11,705 nt of DNA from Clostridia bacterium (GCA_024404125.1 JAKSQL010000020.1:1-11705); one strand, 5' to 3'. Positions 1-6,296 are shown, counted from the first letter of the stretch. Translations and numbers: made by a program. Notes: generated by a model not told the origin, from the letters alone.

Positions 1-1
1 A

Positions 2-337
2 CTTTATACAACAGCAGACACTGTGTTTACGGTATCTGTTATAATAAAGATTGTTCGTGCGGTACCTGTTCCGATATGGATTATTGTATGGATTATAATT
101 ATTGCAATCATTAAATCAATCAACCTTCTCGGCGGGTTCATTATTTATAAACAGTTAGTTTTTGAACATACTGTTATGAATAAAATTTGCGGTGTTCTTT
201 TGTTTTGTGTTCCGCTTTGTATCGGCAACTTTCCGCAGGAAGCGGTTACGGTACTGATAATTATTACATGCGCTGTTGCTACATTTGCCGCCATTCAGGA
301 AGGACATTATGTTTGCACCGGAAAAGAAATCGATTAG
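2..337 (+). CDS. CDP-alcohol phosphatidyltransferase family protein, C-terminal part (5' end outside window)
   Basis: The reading frame is open from base 2 and ends at TAG 335-337, so only the last 111 residues are visible and the true start lies upstream. The protein is very hydrophobic, with about three or four membrane segments in the visible part. The pattern TADTVF near the left edge, an IKSINLLGGF-like middle and the ending VATFAAIQEGHYVCTGKEID match the C-terminal half of integral membrane enzymes that transfer a phosphatidyl group from a CDP-alcohol in phospholipid synthesis. The Asp in TTAD fits the last Asp of the family's D(x)3D catalytic pair. The residue four before it, where the other Asp is expected, is Tyr (TAT at 5-7). 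The substrate cannot be told from this fragment. The GTG at 23 is an internal Val codon, not a start. Confidence 0.72.
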   Translation, partial: LYTTADTVFTVSVIIKIVRAVPVPIWIIVWIIIIAIIKSINLLGGFIIYKQLVFEHTVMNKICGVLLFCVPLCIGNFPQEAVTVLIIITCAVATFAAIQEGHYVCTGKEID

Positions 338-391
338 ATAAATATTATACCAATTAAGCAAAAACGACTTTTATCGGTTGTAAGACAATAA

Positions 392-422
392 AAAATCGGT
401 GATACCGTATCACCGATTTTTT
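392..422. terminator. Bidirectional intrinsic terminator between the phosphatidyltransferase gene and rhaM
   Basis: The arm AAAAATCGGTGATA (392-405) and its exact complement (409-422) enclose a three-base loop, CCG. An A-run precedes and a T-run follows the GC core, so the hairpin can end transcription from the rightward gene (stop at 337) and from the leftward rhaM unit (stop at 437). Confidence 0.9.
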
Positions 423-436
423 AATTCTTCACCTTA

Positions 437-751
437 TTATTCCTTGTAAAATACTTCATTGATGTTAGCATAATAATGTCCTACGTCATGATGCAAAAAG
501 CAGGGCTTTGAGAATTTCCACCAAGATTGCATTATTTCACTTTTATCCATATAATCCATATCTGCTTCATAATTATTGCCTGTATATTCGTAATAAGTAA
601 ATACCTGCGTACCTCTTACCGATATTGAATAATGATGTATATGGAACTCTTCAAGTAATGCCATTAGTTCAGGCCATGGCTCTGAATGAAGTTTTATATA
701 ATCCTCGACTTTTTCAGGCAATAAATCTGAATAAAGTGTAAATCTTTTCAT
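437..751 (-). CDS. rhaM: L-rhamnose mutarotase (L-rhamnose 1-epimerase)
   Basis: A 104-aa protein, the usual size for RhaM, a cytoplasmic dimeric alpha/beta-barrel enzyme that interconverts alpha- and beta-L-rhamnose so that the isomerase receives the right anomer. Family landmarks are in order: EDYIKLHSEPWPEL (16-29), HYSI (40-43), QSWWKF (75-80) and the ending NEVFYKE. Tyr18, His22 and Tyr41 fall at the numbering of the E. coli active-site residues, and the tandem Trp 77-78 is present. The start is set at ATG 749-751 because homologues begin MKR; an in-frame TTG at 766 would add five residues. No good ribosome binding site precedes the ATG. A reading frame from the lacI region ends two bases upstream (TAG 754-756), so rhaM may have been translated by coupling to lacI. 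It lies downstream of the decayed lacI on the same strand. Confidence 0.88.
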   Translation of the reverse strand: MKRFTLYSDLLPEKVEDYIKLHSEPWPELMALLEEFHIHHYSISVRGTQVFTYYEYTGNNYEADMDYMDKSEIMQSWWKFSKPCFLHHDVGHYYANINEVFYKE

Positions 752-841
752 GGCTATTTTGCACAATAACCGGTTACATAGTATCCGAGATTATATCTTC
801 GGTCAAGTCTTCCGAAACTTGCACAAACGAGAATATCGCTT

Positions 842-1261
842 TCAAGTTCCAACGAATACTGACCAAAAAGGAATCCGATACTGTTCCTCACCGAACGGCA
901 GATCCATTCTAAAGCACAATACCCGTTGTGCCGGAACAATCAAGTGCAATCCTTTTACAGGTTCTTTATCTGCCAGAATCAGCATATATTTTTTCTGCGA
1001 TACAACACGATCTATTTCATTTACAATGGTGCCGAAAAATGTTTCCGACACATCCGGAAGTACAACTGCAATCATCTGAGTTGAGGATTTCTGCAAAGCA
1101 CGAGCAACCTCGTTAGGACTGTAAGCATATTTTTCCGCCAATTTCATTACCTTAAGGCGCGTTTCTTCTTTAACTACACTCTTTCCGTTTACAGCACGGG
1201 AAACCGTAGAGATAGAAAGACCAAGTTCTTCCGCAATTTGTTTTAATGTGCGAATGTTCAT
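842..1261 (-). pseudogene. Truncated LacI/GalR-family transcriptional regulator
   Basis: The N-terminus is a canonical LacI helix-turn-helix: TLKQIAEELGLSISTVSRAVNGK (residues 5-27), then the hinge helix motif YSPNEVARALQ (about 51-61). The opening of the sugar-binding domain follows (IAVVLPDVSETFFGTIVNEIDRV, then YMLILAD near residue 98). The frame stops after 139 residues, against about 330-340 for the family, and from about residue 98 it no longer follows the family pattern. A second frame (open from about 939 to a TAG at 754-756) continues with no stop up to the rhaM start and may be the displaced C-terminus. I infer one or more deletions or frameshifts inside the ligand-binding domain. 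The ATG at 1259-1261 has a GAGG site seven bases upstream. DNA binding might survive, but normal sugar sensing should not. The intact gene probably controlled rhaM and the divergent gene at 1518. Confidence 0.82.
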
Positions 1262-1276
1262 CTCAATGCCTCGCTT

Positions 1277-1290
1277 TGCAAACGTTTGTA
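1277..1290. promoter_or_regulatory. LacI-type operator upstream of the lacI remnant
   Basis: TGCAAACGTTTGTA contains the perfect 10-bp palindrome CAAACGTTTG (1279-1288) with the central CG typical of LacI-family operators. It sits just downstream of the predicted lacI start site and 16 bases before the start codon, which fits autoregulation. Binding is inferred. Confidence 0.6.
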
Positions 1291-1300
1291 TTTGTCATTT

Positions 1301-1330
1301 ATAATATATCACTATTGTGTTCTGTGTTAA
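1301..1330 (-). promoter_or_regulatory. Predicted promoter of the lacI remnant and rhaM
   Basis: On the minus strand, TTAACA (1330-1325) and TATTAT (1306-1301) are spaced 18 bp. This predicts a start near 1294, directly beside the LacI-type palindrome at 1277-1290. Confidence 0.5.
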
Positions 1331-1437
1331 GATATTTTTCACTCTGATTTTCACTCATTCACTTTTTTACAGAAAACAAAGTGATGAAATTGCAGTCAAT
1401 AAGTGTGATTATGAGCATGTTTTATTGATTTAAGTGA
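1309..1437. repeat. Clustered TCACT / AGTGA motifs in the divergent intergenic region
   Basis: The 256-bp gap between lacI and the gene at 1518 holds TCACT at 1309, 1339, 1351 and 1359. Reverse-oriented copies follow: AGTGA at 1380, AGTGT at 1402 and AGTGA at 1433. Copies left of about 1370 point one way and those to the right the other. TCACTTT (1359-1365) and AAAGTGA (1378-1384) form a 7-bp inverted repeat with a 12-bp spacer. The cluster could be binding sites for a second regulator or chance in AT-rich DNA. Confidence 0.35.
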
Positions 1438-1447
1438 CTTTTTGATA

Positions 1448-1476
1448 TTGATTTTTCTTTTACAATCCTTTATAAT
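1448..1476 (+). promoter_or_regulatory. Promoter of the six-hairpin protein gene
   Basis: TTGATT (1448-1453) and a consensus TATAAT (1471-1476) are spaced 17 bp. The predicted start near 1483 lies at the edge of the palindrome at 1486-1498, and the gene begins at 1518. Confidence 0.7.
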
Positions 1477-1485
1477 TTCTGTAAA

Positions 1486-1498
1486 CAAAACCGTTTGG
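1486..1498. promoter_or_regulatory. LacI-like operator at the start site of the six-hairpin protein gene
   Basis: CAAAACCGTTTGG is an imperfect palindrome around base 1492 with AAAC/GTTT inner arms, close to the site at 1279-1288 but with one extra central base. It lies just past the -10 box, where a bound repressor would block transcription. The resemblance suggests that one LacI-family protein once governed both divergent units. Confidence 0.45.
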
Positions 1499-1517
1499 TG
1501 AATTTAAAGGAGAAATT

Positions 1518-3086
1518 ATGACAAATACAGAACTTGCGAAAAAAGCTTTTGAAGAATGTTGTTCAGAAAAAACCACTGTAAGATACGGTATACCGGGCGA
1601 GCGTCCGTTCTGGAATGTTGAATCATGTCAGTTTATGTACGTTCCCGCTTTCCATTTTACGGAAATCCGTGGCAATAAGCGCTACCGCTTTGATGCCATT
1701 GACGAAAAAAACGTCAAGCACACATTTGAAGCAGAAAGTTGCTGTGCTTTACTGACACCGATTTGGGCTGAATTACCTGAAGGTGTGGTAACACTTACAG
1801 TCACTGCTATAGATGTTAACGGCAAAGACCTTGCAACAGTCGGCACACGTACCTTTTTTAAGCTTGCTTCATTCCCTTCCGATCCACCGTCTGCCGTGCG
1901 TTCATACAAAGAATGTGCCATTAAAGGATACGAATATGCATTAAGTCAAGATTTTGTTCAGTATTGGCTCAAATACGGTAAACCCGACCCATATTATGAC
2001 CTAAACGTTTATCCAAGCAAAATGGTGAGCGGAATGGCAAATGCTATGTTATCGTATGCCGCTATATGTCCGGAAAATAAAGAAACCGCCATGAAAATTG
2101 CCGTAAATGCCGCAGATTTTCTTATAAGCATCACGCCAAGAGGTGATGTGCCGTTAAGAAACTTGCCGCCAACATACGATTTTGATTTTTGTCCTGATCC
2201 GGATAAATACGGTGTACGTACTTGGAACTGGCATAACGCGGAAAAGAGAAAAGGTTGCATAATGATGACATATCCGGCAAGTGCCGGAAGGATGTATCTT
2301 TCCCTTTACAATGCAACCGGCGATAAAAAGTATTTTAACGAAGCACTTAATATTGGTCAGTATTACCTTGAAAACGTTGAAGAAAACGGAAGTTGGTATC
2401 TTATCCGCTCAATGGCTGACGGCAAACCCGTAGGAAGTAACTATATTTCAACCGCCGAAGTACTTGTACCGTTTCTTATGGCACTTTATGAAAACACCGG
2501 TGACGTACGTTGGAAAAATTTGGGCGATAACGCAATGGATTACGCGATGAAAAATATGCTTCCCGCATATAACTGGGAGGGACAGTTTGAAGATGCTGCC
2601 GTTTCGGTAAGCTATTCAAATTTAAGTCATTATGCACCTGGTGCAATTTTAAAATATATCACTAAATACCGTGCAGACGAACCGGAAATGATAGAACTTG
2701 CAAAAGAACTTATGCGTTTTATCGAAGACCAGTTTGTAGTATGGAAACGTCATAATCCGTGGTGTCACTGTCAAATATGCGGCGGTGAGTGGAACAGTTC
2801 AAAGTGGCCTACCCCTGCAGGACTTGAACAGTATAAGTGGTACGTACCCATTGATGCCTCAACTTCAAATATAGCAAATGATTTCCTTGCACTTTACGAG
2901 GCAACCGGTGAAGAACTGTATCTTGCAAAAGCTAAAGCCCTTGCAAATCAACTCACCGTTATGAAGGAAGAAAACGGCAAAATACCTACTCATTGGATGG
3001 AAACGGAACAGGCAAGAAACGATTTATGGTTTAACTGTTTGTTCGGAACTTGTCGTATATTAGCAACTATGTCCAAATATGAATAA
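1518..3086 (+). CDS. Six-hairpin (alpha/alpha)6-barrel protein, putative carbohydrate-active enzyme of unassigned family
   Basis: A 522-aa protein with no signal peptide or membrane segment, so presumably cytoplasmic. Residues about 20-118 look like a beta-rich N-terminal domain. From about 130 onward there are repeated helical hairpins with aromatic, Asn- and Asp-rich loops (NWHNAEKRKG, LYNATGDKKYFNEAL, LYENTGDVRWKNL, LYEATGEELYLAKA), the pattern of six-hairpin glycosidases and epimerases such as GH88/GH105. I cannot assign a family or catalytic residues. An unusual Cys/His cluster, CHCQICGGEW (416-425), could bind metal. WPTPAGLEQY and WYVPIDASTSN (430-451) look like conserved active-site loops. 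An AGGAG site five bases before ATG 1518 fixes the start. The gene is monocistronic, with its own promoter and terminator, and divergent from lacI-rhaM. The context suggests hydrolysis or modification of imported oligosaccharides, perhaps rhamnose-containing ones; this is inference. Confidence 0.6.
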   Translation: MTNTELAKKAFEECCSEKTTVRYGIPGERPFWNVESCQFMYVPAFHFTEIRGNKRYRFDAIDEKNVKHTFEAESCCALLTPIWAELPEGVVTLTVTAIDVNGKDLATVGTRTFFKLASFPSDPPSAVRSYKECAIKGYEYALSQDFVQYWLKYGKPDPYYDLNVYPSKMVSGMANAMLSYAAICPENKETAMKIAVNAADFLISITPRGDVPLRNLPPTYDFDFCPDPDKYGVRTWNWHNAEKRKGCIMMTYPASAGRMYLSLYNATGDKKYFNEALNIGQYYLENVEENGSWYLIRSMADGKPVGSNYISTAEVLVPFLMALYENTGDVRWKNLGDNAMDYAMKNMLPAYNWEGQFEDAAVSVSYSNLSHYAPGAILKYITKYRADEPEMIELAKELMRFIEDQFVVWKRHNPWCHCQICGGEWNSSKWPTPAGLEQYKWYVPIDASTSNIANDFLALYEATGEELYLAKAKALANQLTVMKEENGKIPTHWMETEQARNDLWFNCLFGTCRILATMSKYE

Positions 3087-3117
3087 ACATAGAAGATAAA
3101 ATAATAACACTTCTCGA

Positions 3118-3147
3118 AAGGCACATTCAATTAAGGTGAATTGCCTT
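3118..3147. other. Hairpin downstream of the six-hairpin protein gene
   Basis: AAGGCA-c-ATTCA and TGAAT-TGCCTT form an 11-bp stem with one bulged base and a seven-base loop. No T-run follows, so it is not a typical terminator. It may protect the transcript's 3' end. Confidence 0.4.
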
Positions 3148-3177
3148 AGAATCTGCTTTTGGTGAATAACTTCTTCA

Positions 3178-3217
3178 AACATTGCCGACATACGTCAGTA
3201 TGCCGGCAATGTTTTTT
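3178..3217 (+). terminator. Intrinsic terminator of the six-hairpin protein gene
   Basis: AACATTGCCGACATA (3178-3192) pairs with TATGCCGGCAATGTT (3199-3213) in a 15-bp stem with one mismatch and a six-base loop, followed by a T-run to 3217. It separates this gene from the Crp/Fnr-ABC operon. Confidence 0.88.
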
Positions 3218-3286
3218 ACCTTTTTATCCAAAATTCATTATTTTAGAGTGAAATGTAGTTTTTTGACTTTTTTTATTTGTCTCCTA

Positions 3287-3315
3287 TTGACAATATAACA
3301 GTTTACTATTATAAT
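3287..3315 (+). promoter_or_regulatory. Perfect-consensus promoter of the Crp/Fnr-ABC operon
   Basis: TTGACA (3287-3292) and TATAAT (3310-3315) are spaced exactly 17 bp, so all twelve hexamer bases match the sigma-A consensus. Transcription should start near 3322, giving a leader of only about 30 nt with no room for a riboswitch. Confidence 0.88.
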
Positions 3316-3341
3316 AAAACTGTACCAAACGGTACAGTTTT
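3316..3341. promoter_or_regulatory. Perfect inverted repeat, probable operator of the Crp/Fnr-like regulator
   Basis: AAAACTGTACC (3316-3326) and GGTACAGTTTT (3331-3341) are exact complements separated by AAAC. The two-fold symmetry and four-base spacer suit a Crp/Fnr dimer. The repeat begins at the base after the -10 box and covers the start site, the position of a repressor operator. Since transcription starts inside the left arm, the RNA could not form the full hairpin, which favours a DNA site. Use by the adjacent regulator is inferred. Confidence 0.75.
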
Positions 3342-3351
3342 GAGGTGCGTT

Positions 3352-3963
3352 ATGAAAGATTTAGAAAACGGAATAATAAACAATTTATTTTTATTCAACG
3401 GTGTGCCGGGGGCTGTAAAACTTATAGATACAAAGTCAATTAAAAGTTACAAAAAAGGTGATACGGTTTACAACTCCGAAGAATACGAAAAAGCAATAGG
3501 AATAGTAATTTCGGGCAAACTTACGGCACTACCGATAAACTCCGACAATGCTATGCTTAAAACTTTTAATAAGGGTGATGTTTTCGGTGCGGCGGCAGTA
3601 TTCGGCGAAAGTGAAAATTATATTAGCCGCATATATGCAAATACTAACTGTAAGGTGCTGTTTATAAGTGAAGAAGTGCTTAAAAAACTGTTTGCGAAAT
3701 ACCCTGCGGTTGCCGAAAACTATATAAAGTTTTTATCCGCAAAAATAAGGTTTTTAAATAAAAAGATTTCTCTTTTTACCGCAGACGGTGTTGAGTCAAA
3801 GGTTTACGCCTATTTAATCGAAAACGGTAATTGCCAAACGATAAACTATTCTAGTATGGCAAGAACTTTGAGTATAGGCAGAACAAGTCTTTACAGGGCT
3901 TTACAAAATCTTGAAAGCAAAAAACTTATCATTAAAAACGAAAAAGGAATTGAAATTTTATGA
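3352..3963 (+). CDS. Crp/Fnr-family transcriptional regulator, first gene of an ABC transporter operon
   Basis: A 203-aa protein with the Crp/Fnr layout. Residues about 10-115 form the cyclic-nucleotide-binding-like beta-roll (KGDTVYNSEEYEKAIGIVISGKL, then GDVFGAAAVFG at 75-85). A long dimer helix follows (about 117-143), then a winged helix-turn-helix (about 147-203) with recognition segment SIGRTSLYRALQNLE (174-188). The N-terminus has no cysteine cluster, so an FNR-type iron-sulfur sensor is unlikely. The Glu and Arg that hold cAMP in CRP are not evident, so the ligand is probably something else. The start is ATG 3352, with GAGG six bases upstream; the frame is open further upstream, but that reads through the promoter and operator. 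The stop overlaps the next start by four bases (ATGA at 3960-3963), so regulator and binding protein are translationally coupled. Autoregulation through the repeat at 3316-3341 is likely. Confidence 0.85.
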   Translation: MKDLENGIINNLFLFNGVPGAVKLIDTKSIKSYKKGDTVYNSEEYEKAIGIVISGKLTALPINSDNAMLKTFNKGDVFGAAAVFGESENYISRIYANTNCKVLFISEEVLKKLFAKYPAVAENYIKFLSAKIRFLNKKISLFTADGVESKVYAYLIENGNCQTINYSSMARTLSIGRTSLYRALQNLESKKLIIKNEKGIEIL

Positions 3964-4940
3964 AAAAAATCATTTGCTTATTACTTACTCTTTTTATTGT
4001 GCTCACTCTTACTGCTTGCTCAAAGGGCGGTACGTCAAAAAGTGAAACCAAAACCGTTAATTTGTTTGTACTTTCTGGCCCTACGGGTATCGGCTCGCTT
4101 AATTTATGGGATAAAGCCGATAAAGGTCAAACCGAACTTAAATACAATGTAACGCTCACCGCTTCAAATGACGAAATTATAGCCGCTGTATCTAACGGTA
4201 AAGCGGACATTGCGGCGGTTGCGACAAACCTTGCATCTACCCTTTTTAACAAAACAAACGGTAAAATATCGGTGCTTGCCGTTAACACCGCGAGTGTGCT
4301 TTCTCTACTTTCAAAGCAGGATATTAAAAGTGTTTCGGAACTTAAAGGCAAAGCACTTTACACAATAGGTCAGGGTGCAAATCCCGAATATATTTTGAAT
4401 TACGTTTTAAAAAGCAACGGATTAGACCCTAAAAGCGACCTTGATATAAATTTTTTAGGTGACGGCAGTGAACTGCTTACCGTATGGTCTAAAAATCCCG
4501 ATGCCGTTATAATGGCGCCGCAGCCTGTTGCCACAAGTTTGCTCTTAAGTAACCCCGAAGCGAAAAAGGTGCTTGATATGGGTAATGAGTGGAAAAAAAT
4601 CTCAAATGACAGTGCACTTGTTATGGGTTGCATTATTGCAAACAACAACTTTATAAAGAATAATCCCAACGCCGTTAAAACCTTTTTAAAAGAGTATGAA
4701 GACTCCGTAAATGCCGCTAAAAGCGATATTGACACTACCGCTTTACTATGCGAACAAAAAGGTATTATTCCGAAAGCGGCAGTAGCAAAAAAGTCAATAC
4801 CGGAGTGCGGTATTACATTTATTTCGGGTAAAGAAATGAAAAAAGATTTAAGCGGATATTTAAAGGTTATGTATGAGCAAAATCCAAAGTCGGTAGGGGG
4901 AAAATTGCCAAGCGCAGATTTTTATTATGAGAAGAAATAA
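3960..4940 (+). CDS. ABC transporter substrate-binding lipoprotein, NitT/TauT (NMT1/THI5-like) type
   Basis: A 326-aa protein. The N-terminus is a lipoprotein signal: basic MKK, a hydrophobic stretch, then the lipobox LTAC with Cys20 as the lipidated residue, so it is anchored outside the membrane. The mature part has the type-2 periplasmic-binding fold typical of nitrate, sulfonate and thiamine-precursor binding proteins: NLFVLSGPTGIGSLNLW near the start, SNGKADIAAVATNLASTLF (ligand-lobe switch region), SELKGKALYTIGQGANPEYILNYVLKSNGLDP and later NPNAVKTFLKEYEDSV. It should deliver a small organic solute to the permease encoded next, whose start overlaps this gene by 14 bases. The substrate cannot be deduced; no thiamine, FMN or other riboswitch precedes the operon. 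Confidence 0.82.
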   Translation: MKKIICLLLTLFIVLTLTACSKGGTSKSETKTVNLFVLSGPTGIGSLNLWDKADKGQTELKYNVTLTASNDEIIAAVSNGKADIAAVATNLASTLFNKTNGKISVLAVNTASVLSLLSKQDIKSVSELKGKALYTIGQGANPEYILNYVLKSNGLDPKSDLDINFLGDGSELLTVWSKNPDAVIMAPQPVATSLLLSNPEAKKVLDMGNEWKKISNDSALVMGCIIANNNFIKNNPNAVKTFLKEYEDSVNAAKSDIDTTALLCEQKGIIPKAAVAKKSIPECGITFISGKEMKKDLSGYLKVMYEQNPKSVGGKLPSADFYYEKK

Positions 4941-5697
4941 AAAAGAAAGCAAAACTTTACGCATTATAAAAGGTATTGCGGTAATAGTATTTTGGCTTGC
5001 AATATGGGATATTGTTACTCATTTTGCAAATGCAAGCTTAATGATACCCATACCTAACGTAAGGCAAACCGTATCGGGCATTGTGCATTTTAGCACTCAA
5101 AGTGATTTTTGGTTTAGCGTTATAATGTCAATTTTGCGGATAAGCGCAGGATTTTTACTTGCCTTAGTTATCGGCTTTTTGTGTGCGGTACTTTCTTCAT
5201 ATATACCGTTATTTAAGGCGCTTTTTGACCCCATACTCAAAACGGTAAGAGCGGTGCCGGTTGCATCGTTTATTATACTTATCTACCTTTGGATAAGTAA
5301 CCGCTACATACCGATTTTTATATCCTTTTCAACCGTTTTGCCGATTATATGGGCGCAGGTTGAAAGCGGCATAAGCAAGACCGATAAATCGCTTGTTGAG
5401 ATGGCGAGAGTAATGGGTATGAATGACCGTCAAATAATAAGAAAAATAGTGCTTGCAGGTGTGAAGCCCTACTTTACCACTGCCGCCGCAACGGGGCTCG
5501 GATTTGCATGGAAATCAGGTGTTGCCGCGGAGGTTATATGCCGCACCAAAATTTCACTCGGAAACATACTTTGGGAGGGTAAATCGGTAGTTGAATACGA
5601 AAAGGTTTTTGCCGTAACCGCGGTAATTATAGTTATAAGTATTGCGCTTGAAAAAGGAATAAAATATCTGCTTGAAAGGAGAAAAAACTATGATTGA
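4927..5697 (+). CDS. ABC transporter permease, BPD (MetI-like) family, NitT/TauT type
   Basis: A 256-aa integral membrane protein with about six membrane segments (near residues 14-31, 63-92, 108-122, 128-146, 185-205 and 232-246). The EAA-type loop that contacts the ATPase is clear: VEMARVMGMNDRQIIRKIVL (157-176), with the conserved Gly at 164. The motif TVRAVPVASFIIL (106-118) is typical of the sulfonate/nitrate/thiamine-precursor permeases. It forms the channel for the importer made with its neighbours. Its ATG lies inside the 3' end of the binding-protein gene, and its stop overlaps the ATPase start by eight bases, so the three are co-translated. Confidence 0.87.
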   Translation: MRRNKKESKTLRIIKGIAVIVFWLAIWDIVTHFANASLMIPIPNVRQTVSGIVHFSTQSDFWFSVIMSILRISAGFLLALVIGFLCAVLSSYIPLFKALFDPILKTVRAVPVASFIILIYLWISNRYIPIFISFSTVLPIIWAQVESGISKTDKSLVEMARVMGMNDRQIIRKIVLAGVKPYFTTAAATGLGFAWKSGVAAEVICRTKISLGNILWEGKSVVEYEKVFAVTAVIIVISIALEKGIKYLLERRKNYD

Positions 5698-6250
5698 ATT
5701 TAAAAGCGTATATTTCTCCTACAATGCAAAAAAAGAGATACTTAATGACTTTTCCCTACTTATAAACCAAGGTGACCGCCTATGCATAAAATCGCCCTCT
5801 GGCAGAGGTAAAACCACATTACTGCGACTTATTATGGGACTTGAAAAGGTTAAAAAAGGCAGTATAACGTCAGAAGAAAACATAAAAATTTCAACAGTGT
5901 TTCAAGAAGACCGTCTGATTCCGTTTAAAACTGTGCTTGAAAACGTGCAGATGTTTTCAGATGAAAAAAGGTCAAAATACTTCCTTGAGCGTTTAGGTCT
6001 TTCGGGTTACGAAAACAGTAATATAAGTGAACTTTCGGGCGGTATGAAGCGACGCGTTGCTCTTGCCCGCGCACTCGCCCACGATTTTGATTTACTGTTA
6101 CTTGATGAGCCGTTTACAGGGCTTGACAGTGATAACATAATACTTTGTTGCAATGTTATAAATGAGGTACTTAAAGATAAAACACTTATTCTTATTACCC
6201 ACGAAGAAACGGCAGAGAAACTGCTTGATACCAAAATAATAAACATATAA
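5690..6250 (+). CDS. ABC transporter ATP-binding protein, NitT/TauT type, short form
   Basis: A 186-aa nucleotide-binding subunit with all functional motifs: Walker A SPSGRGKTT (35-43), Q-loop at Gln72 (VFQEDRLIP), signature LSGGMKRR (115-122), Walker B LLLLDEP (135-141), D-loop GLD and switch His171 (LITHEE). The first Walker A glycine is Ser here, which should not prevent function. The protein ends soon after the switch His, about 50-70 residues shorter than usual, so the C-terminal extension is missing. The start is ATG 5690, with AAAGGAG eight bases upstream; an in-frame TTG at 5672 is less likely. It is the last gene of the operon, followed by a terminator. Confidence 0.88.
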   Translation: MIEFKSVYFSYNAKKEILNDFSLLINQGDRLCIKSPSGRGKTTLLRLIMGLEKVKKGSITSEENIKISTVFQEDRLIPFKTVLENVQMFSDEKRSKYFLERLGLSGYENSNISELSGGMKRRVALARALAHDFDLLLLDEPFTGLDSDNIILCCNVINEVLKDKTLILITHEETAEKLLDTKIINI

Positions 6251-6255
6251 AAAAT

Positions 6256-6293
6256 TCCGAGGCAACTAAAAGTTACCTCGGATTTAATTTTTT
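6256..6293. terminator. Bidirectional terminator between the ABC operon and rny
   Basis: TCCGAGG-c-AACT (6256-6267) and AGTT-a-CCTCGGA (6271-6282) form a stem with one internal mismatch and an AAA loop. A T-run to 6293 serves the rightward operon, and the A-run at 6249-6254 serves leftward rny, whose stop codon lies at 6297-6299. Confidence 0.88.
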
Positions 6294-6296
6294 AAG

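Noticed and set aside
3316..3341. Inverted repeat as a terminator or riboswitch-like leader hairpin
   Set aside because: No T-run follows, and the predicted start site is inside the left arm, so the RNA would not contain the whole hairpin. A DNA operator fits better.
3277..3351. 25-residue upstream extension of the Crp/Fnr-like protein
   Set aside because: This stretch contains most of the perfect promoter and the operator, and the extra residues resemble nothing in the family. ATG 3352 has a well-placed GAGG site.
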